A model generated the notes under the pieces. That model was not told the origin of the DNA, ran no database searches, and was given only the letters and a program-made list of their open reading frames with translations. From Ramlibacter sp. (lineage in GTDB: Bacteria; Pseudomonadota; Gammaproteobacteria; Burkholderiales; Burkholderiaceae_C), in assembly GCA_030695945.1 (NCBI GenBank), contig JAUYOG010000026.1, positions 1 to 64,000 of the forward strand: DNA of 64,000 nucleotides. Reading direction: 5' to 3'. The position numbers and the translations under genes are program-made. Below, piece after piece: positions 1 to 7,818 of the stretch (within the stretch, counting starts at the first letter, position 1; every line of letters starts with the position of its first letter).

Positions 1-225
1 ATTTCTGTGGCGGCGTAGCGGCTCGGCCTGGGGACGGGCGCGCGCAGCGCGCTTCGTTTCATTCTCGCCGCACCTGTCCGAGCAGAGCGGCCTTAGGCGC
101 TCTGCGAGTTGTGCGGCGCCGGCCCCAGGCCGAGGGTAGCGAAGCGGAGTCGTCGCAACGCGACGACCGTCACAGTATGAGCCGCTGCCGGGTACCGCCT
201 GACGCGACGCGAGGACAAACACCCC
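1..225. other. Non-coding stretch with two short hairpins
   Basis: I see no gene here. The stretch lies downstream of the sigma-factor gene on the minus strand. It holds two perfect short inverted repeats: GCAGAGCG/CGCTCTGC at 82-105 with an 8-base loop, and GTCGTCGC/GCGACGAC at 149-167 with a 3-base loop. CTCGGCCTGGGG near 22-33 also recurs inverted at about 124-135. None is followed by a convincing T-run, so a terminator role for the sigma-factor operon is possible but unproven. Confidence 0.5.
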
Positions 226-1494
226 CTACGCAAGGTCCTTCGCCCTCGCCAGCAGCAGCTCACGCTCGCGCGCGTTGCCCGCGAGTTCCGCGGCGCGTTC
301 GAACTCGGCGCGCGCCTCGTCATTGCGGCCGAGTTTCGCCAGCAGGTCGCCGCGAACGCTGGGCAGCCACTGGTAGTTGCGCAGCGACTTCTCGCCCTGC
401 AGGCCGTCGATGATCTCCAGGCCGGCCGCCGGGCCGAACGCCATGCCCACGGCGACGGCGCGATTGAGCTCGACGACCGGTGACGGCGACACCTGCGCCA
501 GCGCGTCGTAGATCGCGGCGATGCGCGGCCAGTCGGTCTGCTCGGGCGTCCCCGCGCCCGCATGGCACGCCGCAATGGTGGCCTGCAGCGCGTAGGGGCC
601 GAGCGCTCCGCCCAACTTCGCGGCCCGCTCCAGCGCGGCCAGACCGCGGCGGATCAACAGGTGGTCCCAGCGCGCGCGGTCCTGCGCCATCAGCAGCACC
701 GGCCTGCCGGATGCATCCACGCGGGCGGACGCGCGCGAAGCCTGCAGTTCCATCAAGGCCACGAGGCCGTGCACTTCGGACTGCGCCGGCGCCAGCTCGG
801 CCAGCATCCGCCCCAGCCGCAGGGCTTCGTCGCACAGGGCCGGTCGCATCCAGTCCTCCCCCGCGGTGGCCGTGTAGCCTTCGTTGAAGACCAGGTACAC
901 GACCTCGAGCACCGACGCGAGCCGCTCGCCCAGCGCGTCGCCGTGCGGCAGCTCGAAGGGCACTCGCGCTTCGCTCAGGGTGCGCTTGGCGCGCACGATA
1001 CGCTGGGCCACCGTCGGCTCGGGCACCAGGTAGGCCCGGGCGATCTCGTGCGTGGTGAGGCCGCCCAGCAGCTTGAGCGTCAGCGCCACACGCGCTTCCG
1101 TGGACAGCACCGGGTGGCAGGCCGTGAAGATGAGGCGCAGCAGGTCATCGCCGATCTCGTCGGCGCGGGCATCGTCCAGGGCATCGACGAAATCCGGCAC
1201 GATCAGGGCCTCCTGCGCTTCGAGGTCATGGCCGATCTGCTCCAGCTTTTCGCCCAGCGACTTGTCCCGCCGCAACCGGTCGAGCGCGCGGTTCTTCGCG
1301 GTGGTCATCAGCCACGCCACCGGGTTCTGCGGCACTCCCTTGACCGGCCAGTTCTCCAGCGCCGCCACCAGGGCGTCCTGCGCCAGCTCCTCGGCCACGC
1401 CGATGTCGCGCACCATGCGGGCGACGGTGGCGACGATCTTCGCGGATTCGATCCGCCAGACCGCGTCGATCGCCTGGTGCGTGGCCGAGTGCAT
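226..1494 (-). CDS. ECF RNA polymerase sigma factor, ECF42 type with C-terminal TPR-like extension
   Basis: This is a 422-residue alternative sigma factor. Region 2 lies at about residues 15-80 (VAEELAQDALVAALENW, then the WLMTTAKNRALDRLRR stretch). Region 4 lies at about 115-170, with an HTH in TTHEIARAYLVPEPTVAQRI. A long C-terminal part (DUF6596, YLVFNEGYTAT near 205, then TPR-like helices) is far beyond a normal ECF factor of about 190 residues and is the hallmark of the ECF42 group. That group has no classical anti-sigma factor, and its C-terminal extension is thought to control activity. It is the last gene of a minus-strand run with two YciI/DGPF proteins, an SRPBCC and a VOC protein, which is the usual ECF42 neighbourhood. 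The signal it answers is unknown. Confidence 0.9.
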   Translation of the reverse strand: MHSATHQAIDAVWRIESAKIVATVARMVRDIGVAEELAQDALVAALENWPVKGVPQNPVAWLMTTAKNRALDRLRRDKSLGEKLEQIGHDLEAQEALIVPDFVDALDDARADEIGDDLLRLIFTACHPVLSTEARVALTLKLLGGLTTHEIARAYLVPEPTVAQRIVRAKRTLSEARVPFELPHGDALGERLASVLEVVYLVFNEGYTATAGEDWMRPALCDEALRLGRMLAELAPAQSEVHGLVALMELQASRASARVDASGRPVLLMAQDRARWDHLLIRRGLAALERAAKLGGALGPYALQATIAACHAGAGTPEQTDWPRIAAIYDALAQVSPSPVVELNRAVAVGMAFGPAAGLEIIDGLQGEKSLRNYQWLPSVRGDLLAKLGRNDEARAEFERAAELAGNARERELLLARAKDLA

Positions 1495-1512
1495 GGGCGG
1501 CGGCGGGCGCGC

Positions 1513-1923
1513 TTACGCCTGAGGCGGCGCGGCGGTGGGGTCCATGTACACGAGCTCCCAGATGTGGCCGTCCAGGTCGGTGAAACCATGGCCGTACATG
1601 AAGCCGTGGTCCTGCGGCGGGTTGGGCGACGTGCCGCCGGCGGCAATCGCTTTTCGCACCAGCGAATCGACTTCGGCGCGGCTCTCGCACGAGAGGCAGA
1701 CCAGCACTTCCGTGGTCTGTGTCGCGTCGGCAATCGGCTTCCTGGTGAAGGTCTGGAAAAACGGCTCGACCAGAAGCATGGTGTAGATGGTCTCGCTGAT
1801 CACCATGCAGGCGCCCTGCTCGTTGGTGAATTGCGGGTTGAACGTGAAGCCCAGCGCGGCGAAGAACGCTTTGCTGCGCTCCATGTTCTTGATGGGCAGG
1901 TTGACGAAGATCTGGCGTGGCAT
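1513..1923 (-). CDS. VOC (glyoxalase/bleomycin-resistance fold) family protein
   Basis: This 136-residue protein has one vicinal-oxygen-chelate domain: the N-terminal MPRQIFVNLPIKNMERSK strand, ALGFTFNPQF, and a C-terminal FTDLDGHIWELVYMDP with the metal-ligand type Glu of the family. It matches the PhnB/glyoxalase-like VOC proteins that accompany ECF42 sigma factors. The start is the ATG at 1923, preceded on the coding strand by GGGAG; a longer frame upstream overlaps the SRPBCC gene and lacks family similarity. It lies 18 bp before the sigma gene and 20 bp after the SRPBCC gene, so it is almost certainly co-transcribed. The substrate is not known. Confidence 0.85.
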   Translation of the reverse strand: MPRQIFVNLPIKNMERSKAFFAALGFTFNPQFTNEQGACMVISETIYTMLLVEPFFQTFTRKPIADATQTTEVLVCLSCESRAEVDSLVRKAIAAGGTSPNPPQDHGFMYGHGFTDLDGHIWELVYMDPTAAPPQA

Positions 1924-1943
1924 GGCGATGCTCCCGGTGTGGT

Positions 1944-2474
1944 TCAAACGGCCTTCTCGGCGCGGGACTTGAGGTTGGCGAGGCCCGCTTCGAAATCGCG
2001 GCCGATCATCGTGTCCATGTCCATGAATACGCCCACGAGCCTGGCCATGAACGGGCTGGGTCCATGCATGGCCCATGTCACGTCGGTGGCATCGCCCTTC
2101 GGCGCGAGGGTGAACTCGACGATGTTGTGGCCCTCGAACGGTTCCACCATGTCCAGCTTCATCGTCACCCGCGTCGGCGCCGTGTCGACGATGGCGATGC
2201 TGCCCTTGCCCACGTCCCTGTTGCCGGCGAAGCGGTACACGGCGCCGGGCCCGGCCTGCGGCCCCTGGTATTCGCCCTGGATGTACGGGTCCTTCAGGTT
2301 GTACGGGTTCCAGGTGTTGAAGACCCGCATGTCGTTGATGAGCGGGTGCAGCCTGTCCGGCGGCGCCTTGATGGTCGCGGTGCGCTGCACGCGGAACGTG
2401 TCGGGGCGGTTGGCCGCGAAGATCAGCAGCGCGGCGAGCGCGACGATGGCGGCGAGTGCGATGGTCTTGATCAT
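1944..2474 (-). CDS. SRPBCC (polyketide cyclase/START-like) family protein with N-terminal membrane anchor
   Basis: This is a 176-residue protein. Residues 1-20 (MIKTIALAAIVALAALLIFA) form a hydrophobic signal anchor. The remainder is a SRPBCC/Bet v1-like fold: VQRTATIKAPPDRLHPLIND, then FNTWNPYNLKDP, with the ending typical of 'polyketide cyclase/dehydrase' proteins (FEAGLANLKSRAEKAV). Such proteins bind hydrophobic ligands in a deep cavity, and the ligand here is unknown. It lies 10 bp after the YciI gene and 20 bp before the VOC gene, inside the ECF42 operon. Confidence 0.82.
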   Translation of the reverse strand: MIKTIALAAIVALAALLIFAANRPDTFRVQRTATIKAPPDRLHPLINDMRVFNTWNPYNLKDPYIQGEYQGPQAGPGAVYRFAGNRDVGKGSIAIVDTAPTRVTMKLDMVEPFEGHNIVEFTLAPKGDATDVTWAMHGPSPFMARLVGVFMDMDTMIGRDFEAGLANLKSRAEKAV

Positions 2475-2484
2475 GGCCAGCTCC

Positions 2485-2907
2485 TCACTCCATGCCCATT
2501 TCCCTGAACCGCTCGATCTGGTCCGGCGGCGCGATGTCCTTGAAGTCCGCCATCTCGTACAGCTGCCGCACCTCGATCTCGGCCGGCTGGTTCTCGCCCA
2601 CGGGGTTGGGGAAGCGGCGCGACCACTCCAGCGCTTCGGCGCGGTTGCGCACCTGGATCAGCGTGTAGCCGGCGATCAGCTCCTTGGTTTCGGCGAACGG
2701 GCCGTCGACAACGGTGCGCTGGTCGCCGTCGTAGCGGATGCGCCAGCCCTTGCTGCTGGGCTGCAGGCCCGAGCCGTCCAGCAGCACGCCGGCCTTGGAC
2801 AGCTGCTCGTGGTAATCCGCCATCGCGGCGAACAGCTTGTCGCTGCCCGGGGGGAAACGGCCCGCTTCGGAATCCGGCGTGGCCTTCACGATGATCATGA
2901 ACTTCAT
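2485..2907 (-). CDS. YciI/DGPF family protein (first after the ECF-like promoter)
   Basis: This is a 140-residue YCII-related protein. The signature DGPF motif is present as VVDGPFAETKELIAGYTLIQ at about residues 65-85, and the N-terminus MKFMIIVKATPDSEAG is typical. DGPF proteins are the defining genomic partners and likely targets of ECF42 sigma factors; their biochemical role is unsettled, although YciI itself has hydrolase activity. A good ribosome site (AAGGAG) precedes the ATG. A candidate ECF promoter lies about 60-90 bp upstream. C-terminal residues DQIERFREMGME are common in this DGPF subgroup. Confidence 0.9.
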   Translation of the reverse strand: MKFMIIVKATPDSEAGRFPPGSDKLFAAMADYHEQLSKAGVLLDGSGLQPSSKGWRIRYDGDQRTVVDGPFAETKELIAGYTLIQVRNRAEALEWSRRFPNPVGENQPAEIEVRQLYEMADFKDIAPPDQIERFREMGME

Positions 2908-2967
2908 GGGGTGCTCCTTGCTGTGGGGATAGGCGAGGCCCGGGACGATTCGCGCCTCTGGTCACAC

Positions 2968-2994
2968 GACGAAGCAAGGCCGCCGGAATCGACA
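2968..2994 (-). promoter_or_regulatory. Candidate ECF sigma promoter upstream of the YciI gene
   Basis: On the minus strand TGTCGA (2994-2989) is followed after 17 bases by CGTC (2971-2968). From memory, ECF42 promoters have a TGTCGA -35 box and a short CG-T/A-C -10 box, so the elements and spacing fit autoregulation of this operon by the sigma factor encoded at its end. The site lies in the 107-bp gap between the two YciI genes and points at the YciI gene starting at 2907. It is inferred from sequence only. Confidence 0.5.
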
Positions 2995-3014
2995 GCCGCC
3001 GGCTACGTATGGGG

Positions 3015-3371
3015 TTACGTGTAACAGGGCGCGACCTCGCGCACCTCGACCATCGCCCATTCGGCGGCGGGACACTCGCGCGCGATGGCCAGGGCCTCAT
3101 CGCGGTTGCCCACATCCAGCAGGAAGAAGCCGCCGACCATCTCCTTGGCCTCGGCAAAGGGGCCGTCCATGACCTGCGTGCGCCCTTCGCGCACCTGGAC
3201 GCGCGCGGCCCGGCTGTCCTGCGAAGCCAGCGATTCCACCGCGCACAGCACCCCGCGCGACTTCAGCTCGTCGGCGAACTGCAGCATCCGGTCGTAGACG
3301 GCTTGCCCCTCGGCCAGCGTGCGGGTTTGCCGCTGGCCGACGGGTTCGTGGATCAACAGCATGTATGACAT
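3015..3371 (-). CDS. YciI/DGPF family protein, second copy
   Basis: This 118-residue DGPF protein (MSYMLLIHEPVGQRQTRT, then VMDGPFAEAKEMVGGFFLLD) is divergent from its neighbour but in the same family. I chose the ATG at 3371, which has AGGGG just upstream; an in-frame extension to 3434 is Arg/Pro-rich and unlike the family. It lies 107 bp upstream of the other YciI gene and is probably part of the same ECF42 regulon. No ECF-like motif is visible directly upstream, so it may have its own housekeeping promoter. Confidence 0.88.
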   Translation of the reverse strand: MSYMLLIHEPVGQRQTRTLAEGQAVYDRMLQFADELKSRGVLCAVESLASQDSRAARVQVREGRTQVMDGPFAEAKEMVGGFFLLDVGNRDEALAIARECPAAEWAMVEVREVAPCYT

Positions 3372-3449
3372 CGCCTGCCCCTTAGGTTGGCCTGGCCGCC
3401 TTCGCCCCGGCGGCCGGCGATGCATCATAAACAAGGCGCGCGTGCGCCC

Positions 3450-3761
3450 TTACAGCAGCCTGTAAATCTCCCAGCGACTGGTGCCCGACACCACGTTCGG
3501 CTCCAGGTCCTTGCTCCACTTCTGGTGCGCCGGCAGCGTCGCCAGCTTGTCCCAGACACGGTTGAGCTCGGCGAGGTCCTCGATCACATGTTCTGTCACC
3601 ACGGTGGCTTCCAGCGCGCCGACCGAGCCGGTGAGCAGGCGCGTGCGCTGCGCGTCCACGCCGGCCTGCGGCCCGACCTCCTCCAGCCAGCGCTTCATCG
3701 ACTCCACCACGGCCTGCTTGTAGCCGAACTTCGCATCGATACTCCAGCGGGCGACCATCAT
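3450..3761 (-). CDS. Small hypothetical protein, dimeric alpha/beta-barrel-like
   Basis: This 103-residue soluble protein begins MMVARWSIDAKFGYKQAVVE and ends EPNVVSGTSRWEIYRLL. The alternating strand/helix pattern and the central TVVTEHVIEDLAELNRVWDKL resemble small ferredoxin-like dimeric barrel proteins (NIPSNAP/ABM type), but I cannot place it in a named family. AGGAG lies 7 bases upstream of the ATG at 3761; the next in-frame ATG at 3758 is equally possible. It is 78 bp upstream of the YciI gene on the same strand and could be the first gene of the ECF42 cluster. Confidence 0.65.
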   Translation of the reverse strand: MMVARWSIDAKFGYKQAVVESMKRWLEEVGPQAGVDAQRTRLLTGSVGALEATVVTEHVIEDLAELNRVWDKLATLPAHQKWSKDLEPNVVSGTSRWEIYRLL

Positions 3762-3905
3762 GAACGTTCTCCTTTGTGCGCCATGCGAGGCCGGTGAGTT
3801 ATAGATGGGGCTCCGGGTCATTTCAAGGCGCCATGATCCTCATCAAGCGCCGGGCCGCGCGGCCGCTCGATACTGGGGTGCTTGAACGAGAGGAGGCAGG
3901 TTTCG

Positions 3906-4259
3906 ATGAGCACATTCGACCACGGCGGCCTGATGCACGACATCAACGAAGGGCTGGCGACATTGCGGCACGGCCAGCCTGCCACCATGCAGGCGTTCAG
4001 CCAGCTTTCGCGCGCTGCGCTGGCCGAAGGCGCAGTGAGTGCACGCCACAAGGAGCTGATCGCGCTGGCGATCGGCATCAGCCAGCACTGCTCGGGCTGC
4101 ATCGCCTTCCATGTCAAGGCCCTGGTCAGGCTCGGCTGCAGCCGGGCGGAGTTCGACGAAACGCTGGCCGTGTGTGTCTACATGGGCGGCGGCCCCGCGC
4201 TCATGTACGCCGCCGAGGCCTCCAAGGCCTGGGAGGCCATGGCGCCGAAGGCTGCCTGA
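3906..4259 (+). CDS. Carboxymuconolactone decarboxylase/AhpD-like protein
   Basis: This 117-residue CMD-fold protein carries the AhpD-type redox motif in QHCSGCIAFHVKALVRLG (CxxC at about residues 63-66, followed by His). It has the usual upstream ARHKELIALAIGIS helix. Proteins of this group are alkylhydroperoxidase-like disulfide reductases, and an active CxxC plus His suggests peroxidase activity rather than lactone decarboxylation. The ATG at 3906 has GAGGAGG upstream. It is divergent from the ECF42 cluster and stands alone. Confidence 0.88.
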   Translation: MSTFDHGGLMHDINEGLATLRHGQPATMQAFSQLSRAALAEGAVSARHKELIALAIGISQHCSGCIAFHVKALVRLGCSRAEFDETLAVCVYMGGGPALMYAAEASKAWEAMAPKAA

Positions 4260-4280
4260 GCCGGCCGCTGTTCAGGCGTC

Positions 4281-4335
4281 GCCGGGCCGCGTCAAGGCGA
4301 CTGATGCCCCCTCGGGGCCAGCGCAGCATTCGGAG
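4281..4335. repeat. Short comamonad-type GC-rich repeat
   Basis: The stretch with GCCCCCTCGGGGCCAGCGCAG matches a second copy at 37991-38046 (GCCGGGCC, then AAGGCG, then GCCCCCTCGGGG, then CAGCGCAG). It sits directly after the AhpD-like gene and next to the long palindromic repeat. These are extragenic palindromes of unknown function. Confidence 0.6.
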
Positions 4336-4337
4336 CA

Positions 4338-4862
4338 ACGACTGGCCCCATACCTCGCGGCAAAGCTGCGCGTGGGCGGGCTGCGGCGCGATGGCTACGG
4401 CGTCCGGCCGACGGCTGCCTTCGCAGCCTTTGCCGGATGCCTTGCGCCGGGCTGGGTCGCGGTCTCACCCGCCGCAAGCGCCTGTGCTTGATTCGCACCG
4501 CAGCCCGCCCACGCACAGCTTTGCAGATGCACTGTTGGCACGCCACCGGTGGCGCGCCACTGCTTCACGCCAAGCCGCGCACGGCCGGGTCGCGGCGCGA
4601 ATCAAGCACAGGCGTCCGCGGTGGACGGTCTGGCGGCCCAGCGCCGCTACGAGCGCGCCGCAAGGCGCATATCGAGCGGCGCGTACGTTTCTGGCTCGCA
4701 AAACCTGTTTGAACCGCAGCGCAGCGGAGGTGAGTTGTTTTGCGCTGGGCCGCCAGACCGTCCAGCGCGGGGGATTCGGTAGAAGCCGCGCAGCGGCGCT
4801 ACCGAACGCCGTAGCCATCGCGCCGCGACCCGGCCGTACGCGGCGTCGCCACAATGTTGGCG
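4338..4862. repeat. Long dispersed palindromic repeat, copy A
   Basis: About 525 bp without a believable gene, roughly 90 percent identical by eye over most of its length to 34314-34954. Internally it is built of inverted modules: GCTGCGGCGCGATGGCTACG near 4380 recurs inverted near 4808-4828; GCAAAGCTGCGCGTGGGCGG near 4360 recurs inverted at about 4503-4525; and GGTCTGGCGGCCCAGCGC near 4628 recurs inverted near 4741-4759. Open frames in it are short, mutually overlapping and Arg-rich, so I treat none as coding. Relative to copy B it lacks about 110 bp of one palindrome arm. Confidence 0.8.
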
Positions 4863-4884
4863 TTGCGGGCCTCGTGACCCGGCC

Positions 4885-5712
4885 CTAGTCGACGAAGAAG
4901 TCGGGGATGAAGTTCTTCGTGCCCGGCTTCACCGCATACTTGTCCAGGTCCGTGACGCCGTGGGCGGCCAGCAGCTCGTCGTCGATGAAGAAGTTGCCGC
5001 TGTTGCCGGCCGGGCTGGTCAGGATGAAATAAGCGGCGTCCGACAGGATTTCGGGCTTGCGGCACATGGCGAGGTCCACGCCCGGGATCATCTGGAGCGC
5101 CGCCGTGGCGATCGCCGTGCGCGGCCCCAGGCTGTTGACGGCGATGCCGTACTTCCGGAACTCCCCGGATTGGCCGAGCGTGCACATGCTCATGCCGTAC
5201 TTGGCCATCGTGTAGGCCGTGTGGTGTTCGAACCAGTGCTGCTTCATCGACAGCGGCGGCGACATGTTCAGCACGTGCGGGTTGCGCCCGGCGGCCGCCG
5301 ACTTCTTCAACTGGGGCAGGCAGGCCTGTGTGCACAGGTAGGTGCCGCGCGCGTTGATGCCGTTCATGAGGTCGTAGCGCTTCATCGGCGTGTGCTCGGT
5401 GTCCGTGAGGCTGATCGCGCTGGCGTTGTTGACCAGGATGTCGATGCCGCCGAAGGCCTCGACGGCCTTGGCGACGGCCGCGAGCACGGCCTCCTCGTCG
5501 CGGATGTCCACCTGCAGCGGCAACGCCTTGCCGCCGGCGGCCTCGATCTCCTGGGCCGCGCTGTAGATCGTGCCGGGCAGCTTGGGGTTGGGATCGGTCG
5601 TCTTGGCCGCGATGACGACATTGGCGCCGTCGGCCGCGGCGCGCTTGCCGATCGCCAGGCCGATGCCGCGCGATGCGCCGGTGATGAACAGGGTCTTGCC
5701 TTTGAGGGTCAT
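4885..5712 (-). CDS. SDR-family oxidoreductase, HSDL2-like
   Basis: This is a 275-residue short-chain dehydrogenase. The Rossmann motif TGASRGIG is at about residues 11-18, NNAS follows near 95, and the catalytic YTMAK lies near 170. LNMSPPLSMK and YTMAKYGMSM are characteristic of the hydroxysteroid dehydrogenase-like 2 (HSDL2) group, which is linked to fatty-acid metabolism. It is the last gene of the long minus-strand fatty-acid degradation run, 10 bp after the enoyl-CoA hydratase gene. The substrate is unknown, probably a lipid-derived alcohol or ketone. Confidence 0.88.
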   Translation of the reverse strand: MTLKGKTLFITGASRGIGLAIGKRAAADGANVVIAAKTTDPNPKLPGTIYSAAQEIEAAGGKALPLQVDIRDEEAVLAAVAKAVEAFGGIDILVNNASAISLTDTEHTPMKRYDLMNGINARGTYLCTQACLPQLKKSAAAGRNPHVLNMSPPLSMKQHWFEHHTAYTMAKYGMSMCTLGQSGEFRKYGIAVNSLGPRTAIATAALQMIPGVDLAMCRKPEILSDAAYFILTSPAGNSGNFFIDDELLAAHGVTDLDKYAVKPGTKNFIPDFFVD

Positions 5713-5722
5713 GATGGGGCTC

Positions 5723-6487
5723 CTAGATCTTCGAAAAATCGGGCAGGCGCTTTGCCATGAAGGCGCCGAAGGCTTCCCGGGCCGCGGGCTCGCCTAGCAG
5801 GCGCGAGAAGCTCTGGCCTTCATCGGCCATCTGCTGCGCCACCAGCTGTTGCTGGCCTTTCTTCATCAGGCGCTTGGTTTCGACCAGCGCGCCGAGCGGC
5901 TTGGCGGCGAGCTTGCGCGCCGCGGCCTGGGCGACGCCATTGGCTTCCGTCGGCGGCACCACGCGGTTGACGAGGCCGACTTCGAGCGCGGCCTCGGCCA
6001 TGAAGGGCTCCCCGAGCAGCAATGCCTCGGCGGCGCGGTGGTAGCCGAACATCTGCGGCACCAGCAGGCTCGACGCCGCCTCCGGGCACAGGCCGAGGTT
6101 GACGAAGGGCATGGAAAACGCGGCGTTGTCGCCGGCATAGACCAGGTCGCAATGGAACAGCATCGTGGTGCCCACGCCCACCGCCGGCCCGCACACGGCC
6201 GCCACCAGCGGCTTGGGGAAGGTGGCGATGCCGCGCAGGAAGCGGAACACCGGCGAGTCGGCTCCCGCCGGCGGCTGATTCAGGAAGTCGCCGATGTCGT
6301 TGCCGGCGCTGAACACGGTCTCGTGGCCCTGCAGCACCGCGACGCGGATGGCCGGGTCGCTCCCGGCTTGCGCCAGCGCGTCGGCCATCGCGCCGTACAT
6401 GGCCGCGGTGATCGAGTTCTTCCGCTCCAGGCGGTTGAAGGTGATGGTCATCACGCCGTTCTCGGCGTGGGTGAGGATGTCGCTCAT
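5723..6487 (-). CDS. Enoyl-CoA hydratase/isomerase family protein
   Basis: This 254-residue crotonase-fold protein has RKNSITAAMYGAMADAL near residues 22-38 and the oxyanion-hole motif FSAGNDIGDFL near 60-70. The CGPAVGVGTTM segment forms the second half of the oxyanion hole. It would hydrate or isomerise an enoyl-CoA in beta-oxidation. The ATG at 6487 overlaps the stop of the upstream isomerase gene by 4 bp (ATGA), indicating translational coupling. The usual hydratase Glu pair is not obvious, so an isomerase role is possible. Confidence 0.88.
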   Translation of the reverse strand: MSDILTHAENGVMTITFNRLERKNSITAAMYGAMADALAQAGSDPAIRVAVLQGHETVFSAGNDIGDFLNQPPAGADSPVFRFLRGIATFPKPLVAAVCGPAVGVGTTMLFHCDLVYAGDNAAFSMPFVNLGLCPEAASSLLVPQMFGYHRAAEALLLGEPFMAEAALEVGLVNRVVPPTEANGVAQAAARKLAAKPLGALVETKRLMKKGQQQLVAQQMADEGQSFSRLLGEPAAREAFGAFMAKRLPDFSKI

Positions 6488-7083
6488 GATTGGGCTTCCA
6501 GTGCTGCTTTGACGAATTCGAGACGGTCCTGGCCCCAGTACATCTGGCCCCGGACGAAGAACGTGGGCGCGCCGAACACGCCGCGCTCCACCGCGCTGGC
6601 GGTGAGCGACTTCAGGCGGTCCTTCACGTGGGGGTCGGAAGCCAGCGCCAGCAACGCGCCGGCGTCGAAGCCTGCCTGGCCCAGCACGGCCGTGACGACC
6701 TCCGGGTCGTTCATGTTCCTGCCGTCGACCCAGATCGCTCGATAGACCGCGTCCACATACGGCACCATCTTTTCGGGCTCGCGCAACTGCAGCCCCGCGG
6801 CCACCCGCATCAGCATCAGCGTGTTGACCGGGAAATGGGGGTTGTGGCGGAACAGGACGCCATAGCGCCGCGCGAAACGCTCCAGGTCGCCCAGCATGTA
6901 CGCGGCCTTGGCCGGGATATTCAGGGGCGACTGGTTGCCCGTTGCCTGGAACACGCCACCCAGCAGCATCGGCCGGTACTCCAGCTTTCCGCCGGTGCTG
7001 GCGCACAGGCCGGGCAGCTGTGTCCATGCCAGGTAAGCCGCCGGGCTGCCGACGTCGAAATAGAACTCCACGTTTCGGTGCAT
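6484..7083 (-). CDS. 2-hydroxychromene-2-carboxylate isomerase-like DsbA-fold protein
   Basis: This is a 199-residue thioredoxin/DsbA-fold protein of the kappa-class GST/HCCA isomerase family. FYFDVGSPAAYLAWTQLP places a Ser where DsbA has its CxxC, as usual for this family. A C-terminal FGAPTFFVRGQMYWGQDRLE is the cis-Pro and glutathione-binding end. Family members isomerise aromatic degradation intermediates with glutathione, but many sit in fatty-acid operons with unknown substrates. It overlaps the next gene by 4 bp, and its start shares one base with the preceding SDR stop. Confidence 0.87.
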   Translation of the reverse strand: MHRNVEFYFDVGSPAAYLAWTQLPGLCASTGGKLEYRPMLLGGVFQATGNQSPLNIPAKAAYMLGDLERFARRYGVLFRHNPHFPVNTLMLMRVAAGLQLREPEKMVPYVDAVYRAIWVDGRNMNDPEVVTAVLGQAGFDAGALLALASDPHVKDRLKSLTASAVERGVFGAPTFFVRGQMYWGQDRLEFVKAALEAQS

Positions 7084-7817
7084 CAGAATTTCTCCATCCA
7101 GGGGCGCAGGTCCAGCTCGTGCGTCCAGGCGTCGCGCGGTTGCCTGTGCAGCATCCAGTAGCTCTCGGCGATGTGGTCGGGGTTGAGTATGCCGTCCTGC
7201 TCCTTCAGCGCGTAGCGCTGCGGGAAGTTCTCGCGGATGAACTCGGTGTCGATCGCGCCGTCGATGATGGTGTGGGCCACGTGGATGCCGCGCGGGCCCA
7301 GCTCGCGCGCCATGCTCTGCGCCAGGGCCCGCAGGGCGTGCTTGGCGCCGGCAAAGGCCGCGAAGTTCGCCGAGCCGCGCAGCGAGGCGGTGGCGCCGGT
7401 GAAGATGATCGTGCCCTTGTGCCCATCGCCTTCACGCGCCACCATCCGCTTCGCGACTTCCCGGCCGTTGAGAAAGCCGCCCAGGCAGGCCATCTCCCAG
7501 ACTTTGAAGTATTTGCGCGCCGTTTCATCCAGGATGCCGGCCGGCGCGTTGGCGCCGATGTTGAACACCAGCACCTCGATGGGCCCGATGGTGGATTCGA
7601 TCTGCTCGACCAGCGCCACCACTTCGTTTTCCCGGCGCGCATCGGAAGCGAAGCCGTGGGCCCGCCCGCCTTCGGCTTGGATGGCGGCGACCAGCGGCTG
7701 CAGCTTGTCCAGGCTGCGCCGTGTCGCGCAGACGGTGTAGCCGCCCCGGGCGAAACGCCGTGCGATGGCGCCGCCTGTGGCGTCGCCCGCCCCCACGATC
7801 AACGCCACCTTCTCCAT
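7083..7817 (-). CDS. SDR-family oxidoreductase
   Basis: This 244-residue protein starts MEKVALIVGAGDATGGAIAR at 7817; a longer frame upstream is Arg-rich and overlaps the thioesterase gene. The glycine motif is GAGDATGG rather than the usual TGxxxGIG, FNIGAN replaces NNAG, and the catalytic Tyr/Lys pair of classical SDRs is not visible (FAAFAGAKHALRAL sits in its place). Activity may therefore be atypical or lost. It sits between the thioesterase and the isomerase with single-base junctions, so it is part of the same operon. Confidence 0.82.
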   Translation of the reverse strand: MEKVALIVGAGDATGGAIARRFARGGYTVCATRRSLDKLQPLVAAIQAEGGRAHGFASDARRENEVVALVEQIESTIGPIEVLVFNIGANAPAGILDETARKYFKVWEMACLGGFLNGREVAKRMVAREGDGHKGTIIFTGATASLRGSANFAAFAGAKHALRALAQSMARELGPRGIHVAHTIIDGAIDTEFIRENFPQRYALKEQDGILNPDHIAESYWMLHRQPRDAWTHELDLRPWMEKF

Positions 7818-7818
7818 G

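Noticed and set aside
82..105. Perfect 8-bp hairpin near the window start as a terminator
   Set aside because: No T-run follows on either strand, and it is over 100 bp from the sigma-factor stop. I only mention it in the non-coding entry.
562..3024. An 820-codon plus-strand frame over the ECF42 cluster
   Set aside because: It runs antisense through five separate recognised genes, which no real gene would do, and has no domain similarity.
4437..4854. Several 70-130-codon frames inside repeat copy A and similar ones in copy B
   Set aside because: They overlap each other on both strands, are Arg/Pro/Ala-rich, are not maintained between the two copies, and coincide with inverted-repeat modules.
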